This document shows, in pieces, positions 13,564 through 20,923 of a stretch of 30,343 bases of DNA. The stretch comes from a virus, in the IMG/VR virus record IMGVR_UViG_3300036845_000169, positions 1-30,343 of that record, one strand, 5' to 3'. Position 1 is the first letter of the stretch. Every line of letters starts with the position of its first letter. The notes beneath the pieces were generated by a model, which saw only the letters and a list, made by a program, of their open reading frames with translations, made no database searches and had not been told where the DNA came from. Made by a program: the position numbers and the translations under genes.

Positions 13564-13851
13564 ATGACGAAGATTGTAGTGAATCTTAATGAATTGTGCG
13601 AATTCCCTAACATCGTCGAGCTTTGGGGCGAAACTGATTCGGTCCTAGACGATCTGATGGCCGACGATTGCGTTCCGCACGGCGGCGGTCTGGGAAAGAA
13701 GTTCATCGTATTCGACTTCAACGACGAACAAGCCGTTGAACTCCGTCGAGCCGCGGCAAAGCTGGGCATCGAGGACGCAATGGACGAACGCAATTCGATC
13801 CAGAAGGTCATGGAAGCGATCATCTCCACAGAAATGTACGCTCTGGCGTAA
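13564..13851 (+). CDS. Small acidic phage protein
   Basis: 95 residues from ATG 13564 (GGAG at 13552). Alpha/beta pattern: VVNLNEL strand, DDLMADD helix, KKFIVFDFNDEQAVELRRAAAKLG (strand then helix), with many Asp/Glu. No family is recognised. It is a single-gene unit between two TATAAT/inverted-repeat elements, as with the 11514 gene. Confidence 0.75.
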   Translation: MTKIVVNLNELCEFPNIVELWGETDSVLDDLMADDCVPHGGGLGKKFIVFDFNDEQAVELRRAAAKLGIEDAMDERNSIQKVMEAIISTEMYALA

Positions 13852-13891
13852 GTAAACTGACTTTCTCTAGCGTCTCGCAGGTTCCCCGCGT

Positions 13892-13921
13892 TATAATAGG
13901 GTTCCCGTTCGGGAGTTACCC
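13892..13921 (+). promoter_or_regulatory. TATAAT with GGGTT-CCC/GGG-ACCC hairpin (variant D)
   Basis: TATAAT 13892-13897; GGGT (13899-13902) pairs with ACCC (13918-13921) and CCC with GGG around a GTTC loop. It has the same TATAATAGGGTTCCC left arm as copies A-C but a shortened right arm. Confidence 0.7.
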
Positions 13922-13942
13922 TAGAAATCAGGAGAAGTGAAA

Positions 13943-14263
13943 ATGATCGAATCGAGATTCAGCCAAGCAGATAAGGTTCAAGTTATCGCGGATATCGCGG
14001 ATGAGATGTCCGACGACGGTTGCGTAGGCGCGATGGTGGAGATGTTCAATCGCGCAGATTATAGCGATCAGATGACGGTTATCGGGCTGAAGGAAGTCGT
14101 TCGTCAAGAGATTTTCTCAGAAATCGCCGCGAATGTTCTCGGCGAATTCGTTCAAAGCCCCGAAGATTTTTTCGATCAGCAGACCTGCGATCTTTTCGAA
14201 GTTCGGATGAACGAAGCATATAAGCGCGTTTTCCCGAAGTTCATGCGTAAGATCGTTCACTGA
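13943..14263 (+). CDS. Conserved phage protein, paralogue of the 2993 gene
   Basis: 106 residues from ATG 13943 (AGGAG upstream). It aligns over its full length with the 2993-3319 product: a Phe-Ser-x-Ala-(E/D)-Lys start, VIADIADEM versus IMAKVAADL, SPEDFF versus DPGEFF, and PKFMRKI versus PKFLVKI. The two copies sit 11 kb apart, each with its own hairpin-type promoter. Function unknown. Confidence 0.83.
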   Translation: MIESRFSQADKVQVIADIADEMSDDGCVGAMVEMFNRADYSDQMTVIGLKEVVRQEIFSEIAANVLGEFVQSPEDFFDQQTCDLFEVRMNEAYKRVFPKFMRKIVH

Positions 14264-14269
14264 TCGGCG

Positions 14270-14288
14270 GGCCGGTTAGCAGCCGGCC
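14270..14288 (+). terminator. Hairpin after the 13943 gene
   Basis: GGCCGG (14270-14275) and CCGGCC (14283-14288) form a 6-bp perfect GC stem with a 7-nt loop, followed by GTTATT. It may be a weak terminator or an mRNA-stability hairpin before the 14318 operon. Confidence 0.5.
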
Positions 14289-14317
14289 GTTATTCATAGA
14301 AATGTAGGAGAATTGAG

Positions 14318-14467
14318 ATGTTACATATCATAATCGCGTTGTTGCTCCTGTGCCTTATCTTCACATTTTTCGCTCGCGTAGCCTTTAAGATCATTCTAAC
14401 CATTATCGGCGCCGGAGTGATTCTGTTTATCGTCGGCGCGATTCTTCACGCTAATGGGTCGCTGTGA
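14318..14467 (+). CDS. 49-residue membrane protein
   Basis: ATG 14318 follows AGGAGAATTGAG. The protein is almost entirely hydrophobic, with two spans (about 3-17 and 22-43) around a short ARVAFK turn. It overlaps the next gene by one base (TGATG, 14465-14469), and the two are probably translated together. Its proximity to an immunity-type membrane protein suggests an inner-membrane location and possibly a shared role. Confidence 0.7.
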   Translation: MLHIIIALLLLCLIFTFFARVAFKIILTIIGAGVILFIVGAILHANGSL

Positions 14468-14772
14468 TGACTGATCTAATCGGGCACACCCTCGCTATTA
14501 TCTTTGTGATCTGCGTACCGTTCATCTACTTCTGGCCGTCGATCACCGCTTTCCGTTTCGGCCATGGTAATCGGTGGCTAATCCTGATCATCAATATCTT
14601 CTTTGGTTTCACGCTTATCGGCTATCTGATCTGTCTGTTTATGGCTTACGCAAATCCGAAGGCTCCGCGCATCTTGATCCCAGTTGATGAGCCGCGCAAA
14701 ACCGACGAGCACGAATTCTTCAGCCGCGGCAACGACGGTGCGTATTGCTGGAATGACGGAGAGCCGAAATGA
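14467..14772 (+). CDS. Superinfection-immunity-like membrane protein
   Basis: 101 residues from ATG 14467. Two transmembrane segments (about 8-25 and 38-61) surround FWPSITAFRFGHGNRW and INIFFGFTLIGYLICLFMAYANP, the signature of the T4 Imm-like superinfection immunity family, in which an inner-membrane protein blocks DNA entry by a second phage. The C-terminus (65-101) is polar and cytosolic by inference. It is coupled with the small membrane protein upstream and a small soluble protein downstream (ATGA overlap). Confidence 0.78.
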   Translation: MTDLIGHTLAIIFVICVPFIYFWPSITAFRFGHGNRWLILIINIFFGFTLIGYLICLFMAYANPKAPRILIPVDEPRKTDEHEFFSRGNDGAYCWNDGEPK

Positions 14773-14960
14773 AAACGCAGACGTTGAGTAACGCGGAAGC
14801 GTATGTCGTTCGGAAGCACAAATTCAAACTCGGGTTGCCGAAGCTGGATAGTCGCGGCAATCCCATTTGGTCGGTAGAACAGATCAGACAAGCGTTCGCG
14901 CTGGAATCTGAACTTCTTAGGGCACGTCGATACGCGGAGCGTAACCAAAATGGCCGATGA
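14769..14960 (+). CDS. Small basic phage protein
   Basis: 63 residues, ATGA overlap with the previous gene. Basic, with a KHKFKLGLPKLDSRGNPIW turn and an amphipathic helix EQIRQAFALESELLRARRYAER. No family is recognised. Its last 11 bases overlap the next start. Confidence 0.68.
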   Translation: MKTQTLSNAEAYVVRKHKFKLGLPKLDSRGNPIWSVEQIRQAFALESELLRARRYAERNQNGR

Positions 14961-15189
14961 ATCATTAGATCATCCGTTTGATAAGATCACTGCAGAAGCG
15001 GATATTCTCATCGCTTCGACAAAGGCAATGATCTTCCAAAAGTTTACGTGTTCCGGTTGCGGTCAGCGTCTAACGATGGATGTCCCGAACACTTTCTACA
15101 CGCACGGAACCTGCGACAAGTGCGGCGTAACGACGGACATTAAAGCGCAGGGTTGCAACTTCCTCATGATAGCTGGAGTGCTCAAATGA
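14950..15189 (+). CDS. Zinc-ribbon protein
   Basis: 79 residues from ATG 14950. Two Cys pairs, CSGCGQRL and CDKCGVTT, separated by about 20 residues form a zinc ribbon, preceded by a helical arm with basic residues. It may bind nucleic acid or act as a small transcription modulator. It overlaps both neighbours, so it is translated as part of one coupled operon. Confidence 0.75.
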   Translation: MADESLDHPFDKITAEADILIASTKAMIFQKFTCSGCGQRLTMDVPNTFYTHGTCDKCGVTTDIKAQGCNFLMIAGVLK

Positions 15190-15374
15190 ATAGCGTCGGT
15201 GCTATGCTTCAGAAGCTGGAAGGGTGTCTCGGCACCTCAGATCTGAACGAATGGGAAGAATCGTTCGTTCTGAACTGTCTCGCGCAAACGGAAGGCGGAA
15301 AACTGACTTCGCGCCTGTCTGATCTTCAGGTGGACAAGGTTCAGCAAGTCTATGACCGTAACTTTGGCGGCTGA
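15186..15374 (+). CDS. Small phage protein
   Basis: 62 residues, ATGA overlap with the previous gene. It contains LNEWEESFVLNCLAQTEGG and LSDLQVDKVQQVYDRNFGG, two helices with a glycine turn. No family is recognised. It fits the compact operon 14318-15908. Confidence 0.7.
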   Translation: MNSVGAMLQKLEGCLGTSDLNEWEESFVLNCLAQTEGGKLTSRLSDLQVDKVQQVYDRNFGG

Positions 15375-15375
15375 G

Positions 15376-15555
15376 ATGATCGTTGCGATTCAAGACCCGG
15401 AAACCATCGAGCAGTTGATACGGAATTACATCCGTGAGACAGCATTTATCTATGAAGACAAATTGTGCTTCGTGACTGGTTATGAGAGTAACCCGAACCA
15501 TCCGAGCGAATATGTCTTCAATATCATACCGGCAAGCAGAGAGGATTCGCGATGA
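15376..15555 (+). CDS. Small phage protein
   Basis: 59 residues from ATG 15376, one base after the previous stop. ATG 15352 in the same frame would add eight residues and overlap the previous gene. It starts MIVAIQDPETIEQLIRNYI (strand, helix) followed by short strands (KLCFVTGYE, EYVFNIIP). Function unknown. It is coupled by ATGA to the next gene. Confidence 0.66.
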   Translation: MIVAIQDPETIEQLIRNYIRETAFIYEDKLCFVTGYESNPNHPSEYVFNIIPASREDSR

Positions 15556-15908
15556 ATATTGAACTACGAATGAATGTCGAGCGCGAGATTGTCCGCGTAG
15601 CCGTCAATAACCTGCTGCTCGGTGGCTACACTATCGCCGTGCGCGATGGGATCGATGACGGCGAAATCTGTCAACGCCGCACAGATCGTGTCGATGCGAT
15701 CATGCGAGCCATCATGTCGACTGACGAGGATACGCTGATCGTATGCCGATTGAACGAATTAACAGATGAGTGGGAAAGTTTCGGATACATCTATCTGATC
15801 TACGGTAATGACGGATGGGACGTCATATCGGATCATACGACAAATCTGGAAGAAGTGCTGAAGCCGGCATTTCAGCGAGCCAGTGAGATCGAGGCAATGT
15901 ACGCATAG
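15552..15908 (+). CDS. Phage protein of unknown function, last gene of the coupled operon
   Basis: 118 residues, ATGA overlap with the previous gene. Alpha/beta with a long N-terminal helix (EREIVRVAVNNLLLGGY), an acidic middle, and WESFGYIYLIYGNDGWDVISDHTTN, a pair of aromatic strands typical of small phage orphans. No motif that allows a function. It is followed by a strong terminator. Confidence 0.75.
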   Translation: MNIELRMNVEREIVRVAVNNLLLGGYTIAVRDGIDDGEICQRRTDRVDAIMRAIMSTDEDTLIVCRLNELTDEWESFGYIYLIYGNDGWDVISDHTTNLEEVLKPAFQRASEIEAMYA

Positions 15909-15920
15909 CGATCGAATCAG

Positions 15921-15954
15921 GGGCGGCGATAGGAAAAATTTATCGCTGCCCTTT
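15921..15954 (+). terminator. Intrinsic terminator of the 14318-15908 operon
   Basis: An 11-bp stem, GGGCGGCGATA (15921-15931) with TATCGCTGCCC (15941-15951, one G-T), encloses a 9-nt loop and is followed by TTT. A TTTTTT run at 15970 may help. The outer arms GGGCGGCG/CGCTGCCC are reused in the leader hairpin at 24804-24824. Confidence 0.75.
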
Positions 15955-15988
15955 GCGAAAATCGCTCGCTTTTTTCATCGATTCGAGA

Positions 15989-15994
15989 GATAAT
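15989..15994 (+). promoter_or_regulatory. Possible -10 box for the coiled-coil protein gene
   Basis: GATAAT, one mismatch from consensus, lies about 90 bases upstream of GTG 16084. A CGAC-repeated leader (ATCGACCGACCGACCG) follows. No -35 is evident. Confidence 0.35.
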
Positions 15995-16083
15995 AAAATC
16001 ATCGACCGACCGACCGCTGTGCGATGGGAGGCGGGCGACTCTCAGCCTTCCATTCCATAAACCGATCCAGAGGACATTTAATC

Positions 16084-17223
16084 GTGAGTTCCAATCTCTT
16101 GAACCAATTGAAGGCAAACGGAAAGAAAGGTGGTGTCGTCAAGCTGCCGGTGAAAGATGCGTCGACATCAGAGCCTGAAGCGGCAGACGAATTCGATCCA
16201 GCCCCGATCACGAATGAAGATGATGCGGCGGCTGCGGAAGTCGCTGCGTCGGCGTCGATTACACAGGCCGTACAAGCCGCCACAAACGCTAAAGCGGCGG
16301 CGGACTCTACCGCCGAAAAAGACGCGGAACGGGCGCGAGAACGGGCCGAGAGCGACGCGCGGAAAGCCGCCGATAGGGAGATACGCGCTAAGGAACGGGA
16401 GGCGGAGAAAGCCGCTAAAGCCGCCGAGCGCGAACAAGCCGCTCAGAAGTCTGCGGTTGAGCGTGAAGAAGCCAACAAGAAGAAGGCAGCCGAGCGCGAA
16501 GCAAAGCGCATCGAGCGTGAGGCTGAGAAGGCCAAACAGCGCGCAGAGAAGGAAGCGGCACGCGGTGCTGGTTCTGAAGAAGCGAAAGCTGCGTTGGAAG
16601 CCGAACGTCAGAAGAAAGCTGCTGAGCGCGCCGCCGAACGTGAGTCGCGGAAAACTGCCCGATCCGACAAAGCCGCCGCTCACGCGAAACTCTGGAACGA
16701 TCGTCAGGACTTCCTGCGTGCTAGCGGCAATCGTCGCAGCAAGGCGACGCACTGCGTGTTCCGGGGCAATGGGTTCTCCATCCCCCAAACCATTTCGATC
16801 CGCGGCAAGGTGTTCGCGTGGATGAAGGAGAATTGCGAAGTCGGCGCGATGACGCCGATTGACGTGATCGCGGAAGGTTGTAAGCCGGTGTTGTACGGCG
16901 CAAACGTCCGTGGGTTCTTGTCCAAGTTGGAAGAATGCGACCACTTGGACTTGGTTACCATTGCTGTTGAACCGAAGTCTGAACCTCAACAAACGGAGCA
17001 AAAGATGGAACATGATCACGACGGTCAAGAACAAGAACAGGGTCAAGGCCACGAGGAACATCGCCACGATGAAGGCGGCCAGCGTCAAGAGCAAGGGCAT
17101 GAACACGAGCACCGTCACGAAGAAGGTCAGGAACAGGAGCAGGAACAGGAAGGCGATGACGACGATCGTCACAACCACGAAGATGACGACGACGACAAGG
17201 AGCAAGAGCAAGAACAGGACTAA
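16084..17223 (+). CDS. Long coiled-coil protein with a His/Glu/Asp-rich tail
   Basis: 379 residues from GTG 16084 (AGAGGA upstream); an in-frame ATG at 16024 has no ribosome site. Three parts are seen: a long charged Ala/Lys/Glu/Arg coiled coil (about 50-205, TolA-like composition), a compact domain (about 206-300, with WNDRQDFLRASGNRRS, FSIPQTISIRGKVFAWM and GANVRGFLSKLEE), and a tail (309-379) made of Glu, Gln, His, Asp with 11 His in 71 residues. The tail looks metal-binding or intrinsically disordered. The middle domain may be a small winged-helix-like unit. It has its own terminator downstream and may be a virion or scaffold-like component. Confidence 0.82.
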   Translation: MSSNLLNQLKANGKKGGVVKLPVKDASTSEPEAADEFDPAPITNEDDAAAAEVAASASITQAVQAATNAKAAADSTAEKDAERARERAESDARKAADREIRAKEREAEKAAKAAEREQAAQKSAVEREEANKKKAAEREAKRIEREAEKAKQRAEKEAARGAGSEEAKAALEAERQKKAAERAAERESRKTARSDKAAAHAKLWNDRQDFLRASGNRRSKATHCVFRGNGFSIPQTISIRGKVFAWMKENCEVGAMTPIDVIAEGCKPVLYGANVRGFLSKLEECDHLDLVTIAVEPKSEPQQTEQKMEHDHDGQEQEQGQGHEEHRHDEGGQRQEQGHEHEHRHEEGQEQEQEQEGDDDDRHNHEDDDDDKEQEQEQD

Positions 17224-17272
17224 GGCAAACGCCTATTTAAACTGATAAGTTTCGCGCTGTCCCCGCCGGGTT

Positions 17273-17317
17273 CCGCGCCATTCTGATGAGATTACTCTCG
17301 GGATGGCGCGGCTTTTT
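17273..17317 (+). terminator. Intrinsic terminator
   Basis: CCGCGCCAT (17273-17281) pairs with ATGGCGCGG (17303-17311), followed by CTTTTT. The 21-nt loop can form a small inner GAG/CTC hairpin. It separates the coiled-coil gene from the FAD-protein operon. Confidence 0.85.
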
Positions 17318-17334
17318 CATTAAAGGGCCAAATC

Positions 17335-18309
17335 ATGAACATGAATGAAGTCAACATTATCGGCGCAGGGTTTGCTGGACTTATCACGGCGTGTGCGATA
17401 CCAAAAGCAACAATATTTGAAGCTGGATCATATAATGAGAACCATAAGGCACTTTTGAGATTTCGTGATAAGTCAGTCGCAGATTTGACTGGCATCCCAT
17501 TCAGAGAAGTAACAGTCCACAAAGAGATTTGCCACAAAGATATAATCTATCACGAATGCAACATCTCTATTGCGAATTGTTATTCCAACAAAGTATCCGG
17601 CGTTTTTGAAGACAGAAGCATCTGGGATTTGAAGACCGTCAATCGGTACATTGCGCCGCCCGACTTCTATGATCAGTTGGTTGACCGTCATACGAATCGA
17701 ATCTGCTGGAACGCAGAGATTGTTGCGGATACAATCGGCAGCGGCAATACGATGAAGATTATCAATACCGCGCCGCTCCCAGTTATTATGGCGGCGTGCG
17801 GCCTGGATTCCAGCAGATTTGAATTCAAGAGTAGCGGCATTAAGGTTGATCGATATGAATTGCCGCAAACAAACGTTTACCAAACGATTTATTTCCCTGA
17901 CGAAGATTTGAGGGTCTATCGGGCATCCATTACTGGGAATGTTCTGATCGTAGAGTCCATCAGCGAAAGAGATCATCTTGATAGATGTTGGGGCGCGAAT
18001 CGTTATGACCCGGTGCGAGAAATTAGAATCATTCTGATGGCGTTCGGGCTGGATTGCGTTTATGACCCGAGCGATTTACCGCAGCCTAAGACCGTCACTC
18101 AGAAACACGGCAAAATTATCGCTTTATCTAAACAGGCGCGAGAGGCTATACTATATAAACTAACGCGAGAGTATAACGTGTTTAGTATCGGCAGGTTTGC
18201 TACTTGGAGGAATATCCTGCTCGATGACGTCGTGAAAGATATCGAAGTCGTCAAGCGTTTAATGGATTCTTCCGACTATGGCCGCGAATTGGTTTTAATG
18301 AATAGATAG
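17335..18309 (+). CDS. FAD/NAD(P)-binding Rossmann-fold oxidoreductase-like protein
   Basis: 324 residues. The N-terminus VNIIGAGFAGLITACAI is a dinucleotide-binding beta-alpha-beta unit (GxGxxG at 10-15), with IFEAG placing Glu 29 to hold the FAD ribose. The C-terminal GRFATWRNILLDDVVKDI resembles the second flavin-binding segment of UDP-galactopyranose mutase or monooxygenase-like proteins. The length is below typical full-size flavoenzymes. Known phage relatives have no settled role; sugar, nucleotide or surface modification are possible given the glycosyltransferase and ThyX further down. ATG 17341 is an alternative start. Confidence 0.75.
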   Translation: MNMNEVNIIGAGFAGLITACAIPKATIFEAGSYNENHKALLRFRDKSVADLTGIPFREVTVHKEICHKDIIYHECNISIANCYSNKVSGVFEDRSIWDLKTVNRYIAPPDFYDQLVDRHTNRICWNAEIVADTIGSGNTMKIINTAPLPVIMAACGLDSSRFEFKSSGIKVDRYELPQTNVYQTIYFPDEDLRVYRASITGNVLIVESISERDHLDRCWGANRYDPVREIRIILMAFGLDCVYDPSDLPQPKTVTQKHGKIIALSKQAREAILYKLTREYNVFSIGRFATWRNILLDDVVKDIEVVKRLMDSSDYGRELVLMNR

Positions 18310-18337
18310 ATTCGACAACAGAATGGAGTAGACAATC

Positions 18338-18541
18338 ATGAATGTTAAGCTTATCAAGCAAAAGGAAACTTGGTCCGAATACTGCTCCCGGATTCAGGAA
18401 TGGCACGAAGTGTTCCTGTGGTTTCCGATGGCGGTTGAAGGAACTTGGTACTGGCTTGAGACAGTTGAACGTCGTGCCGTCTGGGATGATCACGGCCCGG
18501 TGAAAGAGTTGGTTTGGGAATACAGGAACCCCTTCGTGTGA
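18338..18541 (+). CDS. Trp-rich small phage protein
   Basis: 67 residues from ATG 18338 (GGAGT upstream). It has seven Trp (WSEYCSRIQEWHEVFLWFPMA, TWYWLE), a composition common in short phage proteins of unknown role. The next gene starts ten bases after the stop, with a good ribosome site. Confidence 0.7.
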   Translation: MNVKLIKQKETWSEYCSRIQEWHEVFLWFPMAVEGTWYWLETVERRAVWDDHGPVKELVWEYRNPFV

Positions 18542-18550
18542 GGATGGAAT

Positions 18551-19132
18551 ATGACCCCGCAGCTCACCCCGATAAGCAGCTTGCCTATCTACATCTTTGA
18601 TCTGGACGGCACGATGGCTCTTAATTCCCATCGTCGCCACGAAGTTGAAGCGCCTGAATGTCCGAAGTGTGGCGGCTCTGGTCGCGATGTCGGAATGCAT
18701 CATAATTACGACTGCGGCATGTGTAATGGTAAAGGCAAAGACCCGAAGTTCAAGCCGGACTGGTCTGCGTTCTACCAGAAGTGTATTCACGACGCTCCGA
18801 ACTGGCCTGTTATCGGAACATTCCTCCAACTGTACAGCTGCGGGTGTGACTGCCGGATTTGGTCCGGTCGATCTGACGAAGTTCAAGCGCAGACCATCGA
18901 ATGGCTCCATGTCTATCTGAGCCTTCTTCCTCACCATATAGCAAACATTTTAAAGATGCGACCATCGGAAGACTTCACTCCCGATGATCAGCTGAAGCGC
19001 AAATGGCTCCACTTGATGGATCCAAAAGACAGGGCGCGGCTGGCCGCAGTGTTTGACGACCGCAATAAGGTCGTTGATATGTGGCGGGCCGAAAATGTAA
19101 CTTGCTTCCAAGTAGCACCAGGGGATTTTTGA
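18551..19132 (+). CDS. HAD-superfamily phosphatase with an inserted DnaJ-type zinc finger
   Basis: 193 residues. HAD motifs: IYIFDLDGT (13-21, nucleophile D17 and acid D19), WSGRSDE (104-110, motif II), KRKW (149-152, candidate motif III Lys) and FDDRNKVVDMW (168-178, acidic motif IV). Between motifs I and II lies CPKCGGSG ... CGMCNGKGK (37-62), a pair of CxxCxGxG modules like the zinc finger of DnaJ. The HAD core resembles the 3'-phosphatase part of phage polynucleotide kinase, which works on RNA or DNA ends. It has no kinase domain. Confidence 0.82.
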   Translation: MTPQLTPISSLPIYIFDLDGTMALNSHRRHEVEAPECPKCGGSGRDVGMHHNYDCGMCNGKGKDPKFKPDWSAFYQKCIHDAPNWPVIGTFLQLYSCGCDCRIWSGRSDEVQAQTIEWLHVYLSLLPHHIANILKMRPSEDFTPDDQLKRKWLHLMDPKDRARLAAVFDDRNKVVDMWRAENVTCFQVAPGDF

Positions 19133-19134
19133 GT

Positions 19135-19392
19135 ATGGAAATGATTTATGTAGATTGGGCCAACAATACAATTCGAAACGTACTTGTTGCCCCGAAAAGT
19201 CAGAATGATGGCGGATTTTGTAGGCTCGAAAATGGAGATTACATCCATAAGCATTCCTTGTTTCCGTTGGACGCTTTGAAAGAAATTCAAGAGATATGCG
19301 ATACTCGTGCTAGGTTGAAGAAAGAATATGACGACAGCATCGGCCTAGTGTATCGTCTCAACAACCAGTATCATGGAAAGAAAGGGATTTGA
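19135..19392 (+). CDS. Small phage protein
   Basis: 85 residues from ATG 19135, with AGGGGA upstream and 2 nt after the HAD stop. Strand-rich first half (MIYVDWANNTIRNVLVAP) and a helical, charged second half (EICDTRARLKKEYDD). Function unknown. A longer GTG-started reading from 19081 is a shadow of the HAD gene end. Confidence 0.7.
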   Translation: MEMIYVDWANNTIRNVLVAPKSQNDGGFCRLENGDYIHKHSLFPLDALKEIQEICDTRARLKKEYDDSIGLVYRLNNQYHGKKGI

Positions 19393-19393
19393 T

Positions 19394-19609
19394 ATGCCTG
19401 ATCTGAAAGACTCTACCAAAGAAGCGTGCGAAGAAATCGACGCCGCAGTATTCACCGGCGATGAATTCGTTCTGAGCGCCTCCCGACGACAAGCGCTTAT
19501 GTTGTACATTCTTCGGTGGACGAAAGCGCTGCATGAGTTCGATGTTTTGCAAACAGCGGACATTCTAGCAGAATTCAACAAGACCGGGAAGATGCCCGAT
19601 CCGACCTGA
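19394..19609 (+). CDS. Small acidic helical phage protein
   Basis: 71 residues from ATG 19394 (AAAGGG upstream). Acidic N-terminus then helices (RRQALMLYILRWTKALHEFDVLQTADILAEF). No family is recognised. It is in the same operon as the HAD phosphatase. Confidence 0.7.
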   Translation: MPDLKDSTKEACEEIDAAVFTGDEFVLSASRRQALMLYILRWTKALHEFDVLQTADILAEFNKTGKMPDPT

Positions 19610-19619
19610 GGATTTGAAC

Positions 19620-19838
19620 ATGCCAGACGAACTGATCGAACAGGTATATCGTGATGGGATGAACAAGCTGGCGGCTGAGCTTGATAAAATTCTCAAGCCG
19701 GCTGGATTTGCGCTTCTGGTATTTGACTTCGGTGACCACACTCGCGTGAACTACATCAGTAACGCGAAGCGCGAAGACATGATCGGTGCGATGAAAGCTT
19801 TCCTTGACCGACAGGACGATAAGTCACCCGCCGCCTAG
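19620..19838 (+). CDS. Small phage protein, possible regulator of unknown type
   Basis: 72 residues from ATG 19620 (GAGGA upstream). The stretch LKPAGFALLVFDFGDHTRVNYISNAKREDMIGAMKAFL recurs in many phages as a stand-alone protein with no known function. It ends the operon, with a CGCCG/CGGCG hairpin just downstream. Confidence 0.72.
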   Translation: MPDELIEQVYRDGMNKLAAELDKILKPAGFALLVFDFGDHTRVNYISNAKREDMIGAMKAFLDRQDDKSPAA

Positions 19839-19848
19839 CGATTCGGCG

Positions 19849-19854
19849 TAGAAT
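19849..19854 (+). promoter_or_regulatory. -10 box of the thyX operon
   Basis: TAGAAT, one mismatch from consensus, lies 50 bases before the ThyX ATG, right after a CGCCG/CGGCG inverted repeat (19829-19848). A T7 run occurs at 19874. Confidence 0.4.
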
Positions 19855-19903
19855 AGTAACTAGAACGAGCGAGATTTTTTGTACTACCATCTACGGAGAG
19901 TGT

Positions 19904-20707
19904 ATGAAAGTAACCCTCATCAGCTATACGCCGAATGCTCTGGACATCCTAGTAGGCACGAAAACCACTCGTTTGCGCGGCAAGACGCCGGACCAGATGA
20001 CTCCTGAAGAAAAGCAGGAACACTGGGAGTACATGCAGGACACGATCAAGAGCAGTTTCGAGTTTGTCGATTATATTTTCAGGATTGAAGGTGTTTCAAA
20101 GAATTTTACGCATCAACTCGTTAGAACGCGCACAGGAAGCTACCAACAAGAGGCGAGCCGAGCGATTGATCTTAGCGACAATAAAACGGTCATCCCGGAC
20201 GCGCTTAACGAGTATCAAAGAGAACTCTTTATTTCTGGTGTGGAAGACGCAAACGCCCATTACAAAGCGCTTCTGTCCGCCGGAGTTCATCTTCAAGACG
20301 CTCGCGGCATTCTCGCGTCGAACATGGAGACGAAGATCACCGTCAAGTTCAACCTTCGGACGATGCATGATACGTCCAAGCTTCGACTCTGCGCCCGCGC
20401 CCAGGGTGAGTATCAGAAGGTATTCCGGGCGATGCGAGAGGAAGTGATCAAGGTTCATCCCTGGGCCGAAGATGCTATCCAAGTCCATTGCGTCCAGGTC
20501 GGCACCTGCGCTTTCCCGCGTTGGGGCGGAGCAATCATGTCGCCTCCGCCCATCGGTGATGAAAAGCCGAATGTCGTTTATCAGTGCCCGCATTACGATC
20601 CGCGCATGAATCTGAACGAACTGCGCGCAGAAACAAAAATCAAGTTCTGGTCTCATAAAGAGATCGCTGAAGCAAACCCCGTCGCCACGGACGGAAAGGC
20701 CCAATAA
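19904..20707 (+). CDS. thyX: Flavin-dependent thymidylate synthase, variant motif
   Basis: 267 residues. ThyX makes dTMP from dUMP using FAD, methylene-THF and NADPH. The active-site segment QLVRTRTGSYQQEASR (71-86) replaces the usual RHR...S by RTR...S, and FNLRTMHDTSKLRLCARAQGEYQKV matches the conserved second half (Arg-Ala-Gln-x-Glu substrate contact). The R-T-R form occurs in some phage homologues. Downstream come genes for a small protein, a glycosyltransferase and nucleotide-pool enzymes, and DNA polymerase later, consistent with supplying thymidylate for replication. Confidence 0.87.
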   Translation: MKVTLISYTPNALDILVGTKTTRLRGKTPDQMTPEEKQEHWEYMQDTIKSSFEFVDYIFRIEGVSKNFTHQLVRTRTGSYQQEASRAIDLSDNKTVIPDALNEYQRELFISGVEDANAHYKALLSAGVHLQDARGILASNMETKITVKFNLRTMHDTSKLRLCARAQGEYQKVFRAMREEVIKVHPWAEDAIQVHCVQVGTCAFPRWGGAIMSPPPIGDEKPNVVYQCPHYDPRMNLNELRAETKIKFWSHKEIAEANPVATDGKAQ

Positions 20708-20710
20708 AAC

Positions 20711-20917
20711 ATGCCAATTTGGTATCGGAGCAAAATAACAGGAGATTGGGAAGCATCAATTGACAAGCCGGAACATTTAATTGAGGCCTTGAGCCATATC
20801 AGGCCGGATACGCGTATAGTGACCGATATCGGTATCTCATTTATCGGCGGATGGGGAGATGTTCGCAGGGCGCAGTACTATGCGGCGAAAAATGTTCTTG
20901 AACTCTTTTTTGATTGA
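20711..20917 (+). CDS. Small phage protein
   Basis: 68 residues from ATG 20711, 3 nt after the ThyX stop. It has the helix HLIEALSHIR and IVTDIGISFIGGWGDVRR. No family is recognised, and the ribosome site is weak. Confidence 0.65.
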   Translation: MPIWYRSKITGDWEASIDKPEHLIEALSHIRPDTRIVTDIGISFIGGWGDVRRAQYYAAKNVLELFFD

Positions 20918-20923
20918 GGGAAT

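Noticed and set aside
16168-17211. Hydrophobic minus-strand open frame opposite the coiled-coil gene
   Set aside because: It is the antisense shadow of the Glu/Asp/Ala-rich coding strand (poly-acidic codons read as Leu/Val/Phe).
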